Of a stretch of DNA of 63,239 nucleotides, positions 1 through 8,909 are shown one piece after another. Under the pieces are notes generated by a model that was not told the DNA's origin, did no database searches, and worked only from the letters and a program-made list of their open reading frames with translations. Each line of letters opens with the position of its first letter. The first letter of the stretch is position 1. Origin of the DNA: an uncultured Opitutales bacterium (lineage in GTDB: Bacteria > Verrucomicrobiota > Verrucomicrobiia > Opitutales > UBA2995); contig CALJGU010000010.1 of the NCBI GenBank assembly GCA_938075565.1, positions 1 through 63,239 of the forward strand, written 5' to 3'. Made by a program: the position numbers and the translations under genes.

Positions 1-666
1 GATGCCCGCTTGTCATTTGATGCAGATGCTACGGTCGCCCGTGCACGGAAGCTGATTGCCGATTATGCAGCCGAAGGTATCGACCGGGAGCGCATCCTCA
101 TCAAGATTGCCTCTACCTGGGAAGGCATTCAGGCCGCCCGTGTTCTGCAGGAAGAGGGCATCAATTGTAATATGACGCTTCTATTTTCGCTGCCTCAGGC
201 CGTTGGATGCGCTGAGGCTAATGCCAAACTCATTTCCCCTTTCGTTGGTCGAATAATGGATTGGTATAAAGCCAAGACCGGAGAATCCTACACCGGCGAA
301 AACGACCCAGGTGTGCAGTCCGTTAAAGAAATCTATAACTATTACAAAAAGTTTGGTTATGCGACAGAAGTCATGGGGGCCTCCTTTCGAAACATTGATG
401 AAATCCTAGAACTTGCCGGTTGTGATCTGTTGACGATCAGCCCTGGTTTATTGGGTGAGCTTCAGGAATCTGAAGCGACCGTTACCCTTAAGCTGGATGC
501 TGATTCCGCTGGTGATGCCGAAATAGAAAAGCTCGATCTCAATGAAAGCACTTTCCGCTTTCTTCTTAATGAGGATGCTATGGCGACTGAAAAGCTGGCC
601 GACGGAATTCGCTTGTTCGCCGCTGACATTGTGAAGCTTGAGTCGATTATTGCGGCAAAACTCTAA
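1..666 (+). CDS. tal: Transaldolase, 3' part (5' end outside window)
   Basis: Transaldolase moves a dihydroxyacetone unit between sugar phosphates in the cytosolic non-oxidative pentose phosphate pathway. The frame is open from base 1, beginning [11 protein letters not shown]. The block [16 protein letters not shown] holds the Schiff-base lysine; [37 protein letters not shown] and [14 protein letters not shown] are typical of the TalB-type subfamily. About 221 codons are present, so roughly the first 90 residues lie upstream of the window. A 7-bp hairpin (677-683 with 691-697) follows the stop but has no T tract. The xylose genes near 24-27 kb feed the same pathway but are not linked to it here. 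Confidence 0.95.
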   Translation, partial: DARLSFDADATVARARKLIADYAAEGIDRERILIKIASTWEGIQAARVLQEEGINCNMTLLFSLPQAVGCAEANAKLISPFVGRIMDWYKAKTGESYTGENDPGVQSVKEIYNYYKKFGYATEVMGASFRNIDEILELAGCDLLTISPGLLGELQESEATVTLKLDADSAGDAEIEKLDLNESTFRFLLNEDAMATEKLADGIRLFAADIVKLESIIAAKL

Positions 667-738
667 GTACGCAGCTGCCGGCTGGAATTGAGCCGGCCAA
701 ACAAAGATTTGTGCGGAATCTTTCACAATTGAGGTTGA

Positions 739-757
739 AACGAGACTCGTTCTCATT
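739..757 (-). promoter_or_regulatory. Fur-box-like palindrome upstream of sufS
   Basis: On the minus strand this 19-mer reads AATGAGAACGAGTCTCGTT. It differs at three positions from the 9-1-9 palindrome AATGAGAATGATTCTCATT used by many Fur proteins. It ends 14 bp before the sufS start codon, where a bound repressor would cover the promoter or start region. Iron control of suf genes is common in bacteria. That Fur binds here is inference from similarity only. Confidence 0.35.
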
Positions 758-771
758 AAATTGCGCTTCCT

Positions 772-1992
772 ATGTCATTTGATGTCACCAAAATTCGGGA
801 AGAATTCCCCATATTAGCCACCCAAGTGGGGAAGAAACCCTTGGTGTATCTAGACAATGCCGCTACGACTCAAAAGCCTCAGGAGGTCATTGATGTTCTG
901 GATAGTTATTATTCAGAAACAAACGCGAACATTCATCGCGGGGTTCACCATCTGGCTGAAAAGGCAACAGAGGCCTACGAGCAGTCTCGGCGGGAGGTGG
1001 CTCAATTCATCCATGCCGCCACAGAAGATGAGGTTATATTTGTCCGTGGAACGACAGAAGGCATCAATTTAATAGCCAACACTTTCGGCAACAAGTTCAT
1101 CGAAGCAGGGGACGAGATCATCATTTCCACAATGGAGCACCATGCGAACATTGTCCCCTGGCAATTGTTCTGTGAAGCCCGAGGAGCTGTTTTAAAAGTG
1201 ATTCCTGTTTCTGATGCGGGGGAGCTAGAGATGGACTCCTATGAATCACTGCTTTCGGAGCGCACCAAATTGGTTTCTGTTGTACATGCCTCCAATTCTC
1301 TAGGTATTATTAATCCTGTTAAGAGCATTATCGAGAAAGCACACGGTGTCGGTGCGAAAGTGCTGTTGGATGGTGCTCAAGCTGTTGGACACTTCCCAGT
1401 GGACGTTCAGGAGCTTGATTGCGACTTCTATGTTTTCTCCGGTCACAAATTATTCAGTGCTACTGGAATTGGAGTGGTTTATGGAAAGTATGATCTACTC
1501 GACTCGATGCCCCCGTACCAGGGCGGTGGAGACATGATTAGTCGTGTGAGTTTCGAGGGCACTACTTACAAAGCACCTCCCGGTAGATTTGAAGCCGGTA
1601 CGCCTCACATCAGTGGAGCCATTGCCTTGGCCGCTTCCATACGCTACCTGGAAAAACAGGATCGGGCTGCTCTTCTGGACTATGAACATGAGTTGCTTGA
1701 GTATGCAACCGAGTCACTTTCCGAGATTGAGGGGCTTAAAATAATTGGAACGGCTGCAAAGAAAGTTAGTTTGGTTTCTTTCACCATGGAGGGCACTCAT
1801 CCTCACGATGTCGCAACCGTTCTTGATGCCGATGGTATTGCTGTTCGGGCCGGGCATCATTGTACCCAGCCGCTTCTGCAGCGTTTCGGAGTCCCGGCGA
1901 CCGCTCGCGCGTCCTTTGCATTTTATAATACGCGCGAAGAGATTGACAAGCTGGCCCAGGCTTTGACCAAGATACAGGTCTTATTTGCCTGA
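772..1992 (+). CDS. sufS: Cysteine desulfurase SufS (group II)
   Basis: PLP enzyme that takes sulfur from cysteine for Fe-S cluster assembly in the cytosol. The 406-residue protein has the usual SufS length and landmarks: [12 protein letters not shown] near the N-terminus, HHANIVPWQ, the PLP-lysine motif [17 protein letters not shown], and [11 protein letters not shown] carrying the catalytic cysteine. The ATG at 772 follows a candidate Fur operator. The stop codon overlaps the ATG of sufU by one base, so the two are translationally coupled and SufU is the likely sulfur acceptor. No sufBCD genes are in the window; they may lie elsewhere. Confidence 0.95.
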   Translation: MSFDVTKIREEFPILATQVGKKPLVYLDNAATTQKPQEVIDVLDSYYSETNANIHRGVHHLAEKATEAYEQSRREVAQFIHAATEDEVIFVRGTTEGINLIANTFGNKFIEAGDEIIISTMEHHANIVPWQLFCEARGAVLKVIPVSDAGELEMDSYESLLSERTKLVSVVHASNSLGIINPVKSIIEKAHGVGAKVLLDGAQAVGHFPVDVQELDCDFYVFSGHKLFSATGIGVVYGKYDLLDSMPPYQGGGDMISRVSFEGTTYKAPPGRFEAGTPHISGAIALAASIRYLEKQDRAALLDYEHELLEYATESLSEIEGLKIIGTAAKKVSLVSFTMEGTHPHDVATVLDADGIAVRAGHHCTQPLLQRFGVPATARASFAFYNTREEIDKLAQALTKIQVLFA

Positions 1993-2417
1993 TGTCTGAT
2001 CTGACCCAGTTGTATCAAGACATCATACTCGGCCACAATAAGCGTCCGAGAAACTACGGTGCACTAGAAGGTTATTCCGGGAAGGCCGAAAAGAATAATC
2101 CTTTATGTGGTGATGAAGTAAGCGTGTATTGGAAAACAGAGGACGATCGAATTTCAGACCTCAGGTTTACCGCACAAGGTTGTGCTATTTCCCGGGCTTC
2201 AGCCTCCATCATGACAGAGTTGCTCTCTGGAAAATCAAAGAAGGAATCCGTCGCCTTATTTGACGCATTTCGAACTCTATTAGAAGAGGAAGGCGGAGCG
2301 GCCTCTGAGGAGGCAGAATTGGGCGATTTGATGGCTCTTTCGGGGGTCCGTCAGTACCCGAGCCGTATCAAATGTGCATTTCTGCCCTGGCAGGCACTAC
2401 TGGAAGAATGGGCCTGA
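1992..2417 (+). CDS. sufU: SufU-type Fe-S assembly / sulfur-transfer protein
   Basis: A NifU/IscU-fold protein of 141 residues that accepts persulfide sulfur from SufS. The three conserved cysteines are visible in NPLCGDEVSVYW, AQGCAISRASASIM and SRIKCAFLPWQAL. The residues between the second and third cysteines contain the insertion typical of SufU rather than IscU. It begins within the stop codon of sufS and forms a two-gene unit with it. No obvious terminator follows; about 140 bp without a gene separate it from the panB leader ORF. Confidence 0.93.
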   Translation: MSDLTQLYQDIILGHNKRPRNYGALEGYSGKAEKNNPLCGDEVSVYWKTEDDRISDLRFTAQGCAISRASASIMTELLSGKSKKESVALFDAFRTLLEEEGGAASEEAELGDLMALSGVRQYPSRIKCAFLPWQALLEEWA

Positions 2418-2560
2418 ATGAAAGTTTAGCCGTACTACAAATTCTCTTTTTCAGTTGAAAAATTGAGGACTTTGGTCGACCTTCACTCTCCTTATTGGGC
2501 GCGAACTAGATCGCGACTCACATACAACAACATCATTTTTTAAACAAGAGGACTTGATCT

Positions 2561-2650
2561 ATGAGACAGGTACCTAGACTGGAAACGCAGTTTCCGCTAG
2601 TCAGCGCATGTGCTGCGGTAGCAGATGCAGCGGAAAGGAGTAGGCTATGA
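2561..2650 (+). CDS. 29-codon leader ORF coupled to panB (candidate)
   Basis: The ATG at 2561 is preceded by AAGAGGA at good Shine-Dalgarno spacing. The frame runs 29 codons and its TGA overlaps the panB ATG in the sequence ATGA. The RNA can form a perfect hairpin, GGAAAC-GCA-GTTTCC (about 2580-2594), inside this ORF. A separate strong ribosome site (AAAGGAG) lies just before panB, within the last codons. The peptide is rich in Ala, Val, Leu and Arg and matches nothing I recognise. It could regulate panB by coupling, or be a chance ORF in a structured 5' UTR. Confidence 0.4.
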   Translation: MRQVPRLETQFPLVSACAAVADAAERSRL

Positions 2651-3438
2651 AGAGCGCGCTCGAATTTCAAAAAAAGCAAGCATCAGGAGATCCCATTTCC
2701 ATGGTCACCTGCTACGATACGTGGTCAGCCCGAATCATTAATGATACGGAGATCGATTGTATTTTAGTGGGCGATAGTGCCTCCATGGTCATGCATGGTC
2801 ACCCCAGCACCGTCCATGCGGATGTTGATATGATGACTGCCCATGTGAGGGCGGTGGCAAAAGGAGCCCCCGATAAGTTTATTATTGGTGACATTCCCTT
2901 TCTTGCGCACCGCAAAGGTCTGCAACCACTGATGGAAACAGTGGATAAGCTCATGAAGGCCGGGGCTCATTCTGTGAAGCTTGAGGGTGCCCAGGGGCAT
3001 CTAGATGAGGTGTCTCACATAGTTCAGTCGGGCGTGCCCGTCATGGGTCACCTCGGTTTGACTCCGCAGTCGGTAAATCAACTCGGTGGATTCAAGGTCC
3101 AAGGTAAAGGTGAGGAAACCGCACGAGCGATCATGGATGATGCCTTGGCATTAGAAAATGCCGGTTGTTTCTCTATGGTTCTGGAATGTATTCCTGCTCC
3201 TTTGGCTAATGAGATTACAGAAGCCTTAAATACTCCGACGATTGGAATTGGTTCGGGTCCGCATACATCGGGTCAGGTCCTGGTTCTGCATGATCTGTTA
3301 GGAATGGATCCCAGCTTCCAACCGAAATTTGTCCGACGTTATCTCGATGGCTATGGCCTCATCAAAAATGCGATTGATCAATTTGATGAGGACGTGAAGT
3401 CCAAGTCCTTCCCCGTAAAGAAGGAGAGTTTTGTATGA
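2647..3438 (+). CDS. panB: Ketopantoate hydroxymethyltransferase
   Basis: First committed step of pantothenate synthesis: it adds a hydroxymethyl group from 5,10-methylene-THF to 2-oxoisovalerate. The 263-residue length is normal. Landmarks are SMVTCYDTWSARI, ILVGDSASMVMHGH (Mg-binding Asp), GAHSVKLEG, PVMGHLGLTPQSVNQLGG, and IGIGSGPHTSGQVLVLHDLLGM with the conserved HD. The start overlaps the stop of a 29-codon leader, and the stop overlaps the start of panC by four bases (ATGA). It is the first enzyme gene of the panB-panC-coaBC-coaX run. Confidence 0.97.
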   Translation: MKSALEFQKKQASGDPISMVTCYDTWSARIINDTEIDCILVGDSASMVMHGHPSTVHADVDMMTAHVRAVAKGAPDKFIIGDIPFLAHRKGLQPLMETVDKLMKAGAHSVKLEGAQGHLDEVSHIVQSGVPVMGHLGLTPQSVNQLGGFKVQGKGEETARAIMDDALALENAGCFSMVLECIPAPLANEITEALNTPTIGIGSGPHTSGQVLVLHDLLGMDPSFQPKFVRRYLDGYGLIKNAIDQFDEDVKSKSFPVKKESFV

Positions 3439-4211
3439 ACGCATTGATTGAAACTCTTGAGAGTTGGATCGATTATCGCGACGATGTAACAGCATCCGGA
3501 CTCTCCATTGGATTTGTTCCGACCATGGGTGCGCTTCATGAGGGGCACTTGGAGCTTATCCGAAAGGCGCGACAAGAAACCGATTGTGTGGTTGTCAGTG
3601 TCTTTCTGAATCCTACTCAGTTTAACGATCCAAAAGATTACGAGCAGTACCCAAAAACCTTGGACAGAGATCGTGAGCTGGCAGCCGATGCGGGAGCTGA
3701 TGTCGTTCTGGCTCCTTCAAAAGACGTTCTTTATCCCGATGGGTACAACTACAAGATCTGTGAGTCTCACCTTTCAAGCTTCATGGAGGGGGAACATCGC
3801 CCAGGTCATTTCGACGGAGTGTTAACCATCGTCATGAAGCTATTCAATTTGGTGAAACCTGACCGAGCTTACTTTGGAGAAAAAGACTTTCAACAGCTTA
3901 AGTTGATTGAAGGGATGGTTGAGGCCTTTTTCTTAAAAACAAAAGTGGTGGCCGTCCCCACGGTGCGAGAATCGGATGGCTTGGCCATGAGCTCGCGCAA
4001 TGCACTCCTTACGGAGGAAGGTCGTAAGCGAGCTCCTGTTTTTCATCAAAATCTCACTGCACAAAAAACGGCCGATGAAGCTCGTGAGGCCCTTACGAAA
4101 GAGGGCATCAATGTAGAGTATGTTGAAGACTACGAGGATCGCCGCCTCGGAGCAGTTGTAATCGATAACGTTCGCCTTATAGACAATGTCGCCATCAAAA
4201 ATTCTATTTAA
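3435..4211 (+). CDS. panC: Pantothenate synthetase (pantoate-beta-alanine ligase)
   Basis: Joins pantoate and beta-alanine with ATP to make pantothenate. The HIGH-like motif is PTMGALHEGHLELI; other signatures are NPTQFND, GHFDGVLTIVMKLFNLVKPDRAYFGEKDFQQL and the KMSKS-like MSSRNALL. At 258 residues it is slightly shorter than the usual 275-285. The C-terminal domain looks compressed, but all catalytic motifs are present. Its 3' end overlaps coaBC by 26 bp. Beta-alanine would come from PanD, encoded 2.3 kb downstream. Confidence 0.96.
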   Translation: MNALIETLESWIDYRDDVTASGLSIGFVPTMGALHEGHLELIRKARQETDCVVVSVFLNPTQFNDPKDYEQYPKTLDRDRELAADAGADVVLAPSKDVLYPDGYNYKICESHLSSFMEGEHRPGHFDGVLTIVMKLFNLVKPDRAYFGEKDFQQLKLIEGMVEAFFLKTKVVAVPTVRESDGLAMSSRNALLTEEGRKRAPVFHQNLTAQKTADEAREALTKEGINVEYVEDYEDRRLGAVVIDNVRLIDNVAIKNSI

Positions 4212-5451
4212 ACTGACGGGCTCCATCGCCTGTTACAAAGCCTGCAACCTCATTTCCAAATGGGTGCAGGAGGGACACGAAGTGCAAGTTGTGGCATCTC
4301 AAGCGGCTCTCAAGTTTGTCGGGGCATCAACCTTTGAAGGTCTCACTGGTAAGCCCGTTTTTCACGATCTCTATGAAGATGGAAAACAGATGGCCCACAT
4401 CAATTTGGTGAAGTGGGCCGACATCACTGTGCTTTGTCCAGCTACCGCGAATACGGTCAACAAGCTGGCTCAGGGCTTGGGCGACGATCTGCTGAGTAGC
4501 CTATTTCTGGCACACGATTTTAAAAAGCCTTACTTTATAGCACCGGCTATGAACACGGCCATGTATCGTCATCCTGCTACGCAGGGCTCCTTGCAAAAGT
4601 TGGAAGCGTGGGGTATCAATATTCTCCCTACCGGTGAAGGACGTCTTGCCTGTGGGGATGTTGGGGAAGGTAAGCTGCTCGAGCCTGAGCTAATCGCCAA
4701 GTACGTAGACCATGCTTTGGCCCGGCCTGCCGAGACATCGACTCCCAAACTTCGTTTTTTGATTACCTCCGGAGGCACTGAAGAGCCGATCGATGGAGTG
4801 CGTTCCATTTCCAACTTCTCCAGCGGGAGAACAGGTTCCGAATTTGCAGACTACCTTTACTCACAAGGTCATGATGTGAGCCTCCTGCGTGCTGAGCGTG
4901 CAATGCCCGCAACGGAACTTGTTGCAGAGACCACATTTAAGTCCTTCCACGATTTGGACCACGGACTGCAGGAGTTGTTGTCCACCCAGCATTACGATTG
5001 TGTTATCCACTTGGCAGCGGTCAGTGATTACACGGTAGATCATTTGTTGATCAATGGGGAGAAGGTTGATCCTGGAACGGACACCAAGTTTAGTTCCGAT
5101 GAAGACATCACTTTAAACCTCGCCCGCAATTACAAGATTGTGGACCGCATTCACCGCTACAGCAAAAATGCAAACGTTCTGCTTGTTGCCTTTAAGTTGA
5201 CGAATAACGCGACTGAAGTGGAACGCGAAAAAGCGATACTTCACTTACTCGAGCATTCATTGGCTGACATTGTGGTTCAGAACGACTTGACCGAGGTTAA
5301 TCCCGAGAAGGGGCAACACCGAGCGGCCATTTATTCTGGGAACCGTTTAGATAAACACGTGGATACCAAAAGCGATCTGATCCAATCAGTGCTGCAATTG
5401 GTATCTCAATCAATACAAGAGAAGGAGAACACCGATGCTGCTTTGTCTTGA
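4186..5451 (+). CDS. coaBC: Bifunctional PPC synthetase / PPC decarboxylase
   Basis: Turns 4'-phosphopantothenate plus cysteine into 4'-phosphopantetheine. Residues 1 to about 180 form the flavin-dependent decarboxylase (TGSIACYKACNLI, LCPATANTVNKLAQGLGDDLLS, APAMNTAMYRHPATQ, GEGRLACGDVGEGKL with its reactive cysteine). The C-terminal half is the synthetase (FLITSGGTEEPIDGVRSISNFSSG, AAVSDYTVD). The ATG at 4186 lies inside panC, and the 3' end overlaps coaX by 17 bp. The length, 421 residues, is slightly above typical. Confidence 0.95.
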   Translation: MSPSKILFKLTGSIACYKACNLISKWVQEGHEVQVVASQAALKFVGASTFEGLTGKPVFHDLYEDGKQMAHINLVKWADITVLCPATANTVNKLAQGLGDDLLSSLFLAHDFKKPYFIAPAMNTAMYRHPATQGSLQKLEAWGINILPTGEGRLACGDVGEGKLLEPELIAKYVDHALARPAETSTPKLRFLITSGGTEEPIDGVRSISNFSSGRTGSEFADYLYSQGHDVSLLRAERAMPATELVAETTFKSFHDLDHGLQELLSTQHYDCVIHLAAVSDYTVDHLLINGEKVDPGTDTKFSSDEDITLNLARNYKIVDRIHRYSKNANVLLVAFKLTNNATEVEREKAILHLLEHSLADIVVQNDLTEVNPEKGQHRAAIYSGNRLDKHVDTKSDLIQSVLQLVSQSIQEKENTDAALS

Positions 5452-6205
5452 TATAGGAAATACGACCGTTCATGGCGGGGCATTTGACGGAGACGAACTG
5501 ATCGTTCACTTCCGCAAAACGTCAGAGATCAAAAACTCCTCCGATGAGATTGGACTCTTCTTGCGGTCCGTCCTCCGTGAAAACGGAATCGAGCCAGAGA
5601 AGGTATCAGGGATTGCGCTATGTTCCGTAGTGCCGTCATTGCTGCACTCGATCCGCAATGCTTGTTATAAGTATTTCGAGTTGGAACCTTTTATCCTCCA
5701 GGCTGGAGCTAAGACGGGCTTAAAAATAAAATACCGGAACCCATTGGAAGTGGGCGCCGATCGGATTGCAACTGCCATTGCGGCAACTCATTTAAATCCC
5801 GATAAGAATGTCATTGTCGTAGATTTCGGGACCGCGACGACCTTTTGTGCGATCAACGCGAAGAAGGAATACCTCGGCGGTGCTATCCTCCCGGGAATTG
5901 CTGTTTCGATGGAAACTTTGGAAGAGCGAACCGCAAAACTACCGCTGGTTGAAATCATCGAGCCTGAAGCCGCTATCGGGCGATCCACGGTGGAGAGTAT
6001 TCAGGCGGGGCTGTTTTACTCGCAGGTCGGCACGGTTCGTGAATTGGCCGAACAGTTTGCCAAAGGGTTTTCTTCGGGCGAATCGCCTGTGCTGCTCGGA
6101 ACCGGTGGCTATGCCCGGCTATTTCAATCCGAAAACCTTTTTGACCATATTTACCCCAATCTCGTGCTCAACGGGCTCTATTTAGCCTATTACATGAACC
6201 AATAA
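5435..6205 (+). CDS. coaX: Type III pantothenate kinase
   Basis: Phosphorylates pantothenate, the entry step to CoA; the type III enzyme is not feedback-inhibited by CoA. The 256-residue protein has the ASKHA phosphate loop LCLDIGNTTVHGG, the motif VVDFGTATTFCAIN, the dimer-interface aspartate region VGADRIATAIAA, and GGAILPGIAVSMETLEERTAKLP. A strong ribosome site (GAGAAGGAG) precedes the ATG inside coaBC. With panB, panC, coaBC and panD this covers most of the route from 2-oxoisovalerate to phosphopantetheine. Confidence 0.96.
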   Translation: MLLCLDIGNTTVHGGAFDGDELIVHFRKTSEIKNSSDEIGLFLRSVLRENGIEPEKVSGIALCSVVPSLLHSIRNACYKYFELEPFILQAGAKTGLKIKYRNPLEVGADRIATAIAATHLNPDKNVIVVDFGTATTFCAINAKKEYLGGAILPGIAVSMETLEERTAKLPLVEIIEPEAAIGRSTVESIQAGLFYSQVGTVRELAEQFAKGFSSGESPVLLGTGGYARLFQSENLFDHIYPNLVLNGLYLAYYMNQ

Positions 6206-6228
6206 TCTCAATTATTTCAAAAAATCTA

Positions 6229-6460
6229 GATGTGATGCGGAATAAGGCACAGTCCAAAATCAAGTGCAGGAGAGTAGGTGTCTACGTGACTAAGCGGATT
6301 TTGGGCTGGAACGCAGTTCCTCGCGCATGTCGGTTTTAGCCTTCAATGGAGCGTGTTGAAAGTTCACTTATTGAGAGGCTATGAAAATTAAAACTAATAT
6401 CCGAAACTCATTGTTTTTAACATGACCCCAATTGCACCTGTGAAGGCGTTTGAAACCTTT
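6229..6460 (+). repeat. Structured repeat, copy A (upstream of panD)
   Basis: This aligns with 6868-7080 over most of its length. Shared blocks include CTACGTGACTAA, GGAACG, TCGCGCATGT, CTTCAA and GAAGGCG. The 5' block and 3' block can pair: 6340-6352 (CCTTCAATGGAGC) with 6434-6446 (GCACCTGTGAAGG). A GGAAC-GCA-GTTCC hairpin sits at about 6308-6320. The pairing is kept in copy B with different bases, so it may be a structured RNA or a miniature mobile element. It fills the gap between coaX and panD. Confidence 0.65.
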
Positions 6461-6474
6461 GGGTAAATTTCCTT

Positions 6475-6873
6475 ATGAATATAACCTTACTAAAAGCGAA
6501 AATTCACCGTGCCACCGTTACTGGAGCGGACCTCGATTATGAAGGGTCCATATCTGTCGACCGGACCTTACTCAAAGCAGCGAACTTGCGTGAGTTCGAG
6601 CGAGTGGATATCTATAACTGTAGCAACGGCGAACGATTTTCCACCTACATCATTTTAGGAGAGCCCGGAGAAGTAGCCCTGAATGGTGCGGCCGCACGCA
6701 AAGTATTGCCCGGCGACGAGGTGATCATAGCTGCCTACGCCCAGATGAGTGAGAAGGAAGCAGAATCCTTCGACCCCTCGGTCGTCCTGGTCCACAAAGA
6801 CAACAGCATCAAATCGATTAAACAAAAAGCGATTGAAGAGGTAACCCAGCAGCCTCAAAATATTGAGATGTGA
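6475..6873 (+). CDS. panD: Aspartate 1-decarboxylase (pyruvoyl enzyme)
   Basis: Makes beta-alanine from aspartate for PanC. The proenzyme cleaves itself at Gly24-Ser25 (DYEGSISVD) to form the pyruvoyl group; the site is intact. Other conserved parts are [45 protein letters not shown]. The length of 132 residues is typical. The gene is flanked on both sides by related copies of a repeat of about 220 bp; the downstream copy begins at its stop codon. It is therefore likely transcribed separately from panB-coaX. Confidence 0.97.
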   Translation: MNITLLKAKIHRATVTGADLDYEGSISVDRTLLKAANLREFERVDIYNCSNGERFSTYIILGEPGEVALNGAAARKVLPGDEVIIAAYAQMSEKEAESFDPSVVLVHKDNSIKSIKQKAIEEVTQQPQNIEM

Positions 6874-7080
6874 TGAATAGCAAGGCGCAAGCTGAATCTA
6901 GTGAGGGAGCTTAGGTTGCTACGTGACTAAACGGATGAAAGCTTGGAACGAAGCTATTCGCGCATGTTGATGTTAGTCTTCAAAAGGGTGCTGGAATCAG
7001 TCCAGGCTTAGTATGTACTAGATTTAGCTTATTCTTTCTTTTAAAACCCACTCTTTTGAAGGCGGTTGAAATGTTAGGAT
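6868..7080 (+). repeat. Structured repeat, copy B (panD-asnS gap)
   Basis: This second copy of the element at 6229-6460 is in the same orientation and starts at the panD stop codon. It shares CTACGTGACTAA, TGGAACG and TTCGCGCATGTTG with copy A. Terminal blocks 6978-6990 (CTTCAAAAGGGTG) and 7049-7061 (CACTCTTTTGAAG) form a 13-bp stem with one mismatch, where copy A has a different but still complementary pair. GACTAA and TTAGTC within the 5' half can also pair. It lies in the 5' region of asnS. Confidence 0.65.
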
Positions 7081-7128
7081 TGATCGAGATTGAGGCATAG
7101 GCAAAGTGGGACAAACAAGTATTTCCCA

Positions 7129-8526
7129 ATGTCTTCAGAATCCACTCCACGTACTTTAGTCAAACACGCCTTAGCGAGCGACTCAGCTCAAGATTCCATC
7201 CTGATTCAGGGTTGGGTGCGAACGAAGCGCGGCTCAAAAGCATTTTCCTTTCTTGAGATCAACGATGGTTCCTGCCTCAAAAACCTGCAGGTCATTGTAG
7301 ATGCCTCGCTGCCCGACTATTCGAATGTAGAGCGAGCAACTACCGGTGCGTCGGTGAGTATCACTGGTAAATTGGTGGAGTCACAGGGCAAAGGTCAGAG
7401 TTGGGAGGTGGTTGCTGATACCGTTACGGTGGTGGGTGAATCTGAAGCCGACTATCCCCTGCAGAAGAAAGGGCACTCCCTGGAATTTCTCCGGGAGGTA
7501 GCTCACTTGCGTCCACGCTCCAATTTGTTTGGCAGCGTATTTCGGGTTCGCAGTCGAGTGGCCTACGCCATCCACAACTTTTTCCAGGAGCGGGAGTTTA
7601 TTTATGTGCATACGCCAATCATTACTGCCAGCGATTGTGAAGGGGCAGGGGAGATGTTTCGCGTATCGACCTTAGACCTGGATGACTTGCCACTAGATGA
7701 GAGCGAGGTCGATTTCTCAAAAGACTTTTTCGGACGCCCTACCTATCTGACTGTGAGCGGTCAGCTCGAAGGTGAAGTCTTCGCATCAGCGCTATCCAAC
7801 ATCTATACCTTTGGCCCAACTTTCCGTGCCGAAAATTCGAATACAAGTCGACATGCCAACGAATTCTGGATGATCGAACCTGAAGTCGCGTTTTGTGACT
7901 TGGAAGGCGATATGGACTTAGCTGAAGACTTTGTGAAACACCTGGTCAAGGACCCCTTGGAACACTGCACCGAAGAATTGGAATTCTTTAATCGCTTTGT
8001 CGACAAGGGACTGATCGAGCGCCTGAAGTTTATAGCCGAGCGTCCCTTTATCCGCGTCAGCTACACCGAAGCCGTCGAGCTTCTTGAGAAGAGTGGTAAG
8101 AAATTTGAATACCCAGTTGAGTACGGAGCCAATCTGCAGTCTGAGCACGAACGCTACCTGACTGAGGAACACTTTCAATGCCCGGTCACCGTCTACAATT
8201 ACCCTAAGGAGATTAAGCCGTTTTACATGCGCCTCAACAACGATGATAAAACCGTTGCAGCCATGGATGTCCTAGTGCCCGGCATCGGTGAAATCGTGGG
8301 AGGTAGCCAACGAGAAGAGCGCCTTGATCTGCTCGATGCCAACTTCGAAGCCCACGGCATTTCCAAAGAAGACTACTGGTGGTTCCGCGACCTACGTCGT
8401 TATGGTTCCGTCCCACACAGTGGCTTCGGTCTAGGCTTCGAACGTATGCTCATGCTCGTCACCGGAGTCGGCAACATCCGCGACGTGATCCCCTTTGCTC
8501 GGACTCCGGGTAATGCGGAGTTTTAA
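7129..8526 (+). CDS. asnS: Asparaginyl-tRNA synthetase
   Basis: Class II synthetase that charges tRNA-Asn in the cytosol. Residues 1 to about 110 form the OB-fold anticodon-binding domain ([25 protein letters not shown]). Motif 2 is [21 protein letters not shown], and motif 3 is [25 protein letters not shown]. The protein ends PGNAEF, as expected for the family. An upstream in-frame TTG at 7090 could add 13 residues, but the ATG at 7129 gives the normal start of 465 residues. It follows repeat copy B, which may affect its expression. Confidence 0.96.
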   Translation: MSSESTPRTLVKHALASDSAQDSILIQGWVRTKRGSKAFSFLEINDGSCLKNLQVIVDASLPDYSNVERATTGASVSITGKLVESQGKGQSWEVVADTVTVVGESEADYPLQKKGHSLEFLREVAHLRPRSNLFGSVFRVRSRVAYAIHNFFQEREFIYVHTPIITASDCEGAGEMFRVSTLDLDDLPLDESEVDFSKDFFGRPTYLTVSGQLEGEVFASALSNIYTFGPTFRAENSNTSRHANEFWMIEPEVAFCDLEGDMDLAEDFVKHLVKDPLEHCTEELEFFNRFVDKGLIERLKFIAERPFIRVSYTEAVELLEKSGKKFEYPVEYGANLQSEHERYLTEEHFQCPVTVYNYPKEIKPFYMRLNNDDKTVAAMDVLVPGIGEIVGGSQREERLDLLDANFEAHGISKEDYWWFRDLRRYGSVPHSGFGLGFERMLMLVTGVGNIRDVIPFARTPGNAEF

Positions 8527-8533
8527 GATTGAT

Positions 8534-8860
8534 ATGAGCCGGAGATCTTCAAAAACGATTTTTCCACGACGGATAAATAGAATAAATTACCTGATTCGCT
8601 TTCTTCTCTTTGCTGCCGCCATGCTAGCCTATTATGTATGCGCAATATATGGAATTGATCGTCTACCTGAGAATTTGAGTCTGGCAATTTTTCTGCCCTT
8701 GTTATTTTTAATCTTTATACTACGGCTTCCGTTCATGGACATTCCGAGAATTCGTAGCGCTGGATATAGTCCTTGGCTCCTTCTCTTGGGACTCATCCCT
8801 GGAGTTGGATTTATCCTTCAGATATTATTGTTTGTAATACCTCCAGATGACACTTGGTAG
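8534..8860 (+). CDS. DUF805-like small membrane protein
   Basis: A 108-residue protein with about three hydrophobic segments (near residues 18-36, 43-62 and 77-100). The pattern GRINRINYL-like (RRINRINYLIRF), RIRSAGYSPWLLLLGLIPGVGFILQILL resembles the DUF805 family of inner-membrane proteins of unknown function. It starts 8 bp after asnS and may be cotranscribed with it. The start was taken at the ATG at 8534, not at the in-frame codon inside asnS. Its role is unknown. Confidence 0.6.
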   Translation: MSRRSSKTIFPRRINRINYLIRFLLFAAAMLAYYVCAIYGIDRLPENLSLAIFLPLLFLIFILRLPFMDIPRIRSAGYSPWLLLLGLIPGVGFILQILLFVIPPDDTW

Positions 8861-8909
8861 TCTTCGTCTAAATAATTCCTAAAATCTCAATCAGGATACT
8901 CTGGTTACT

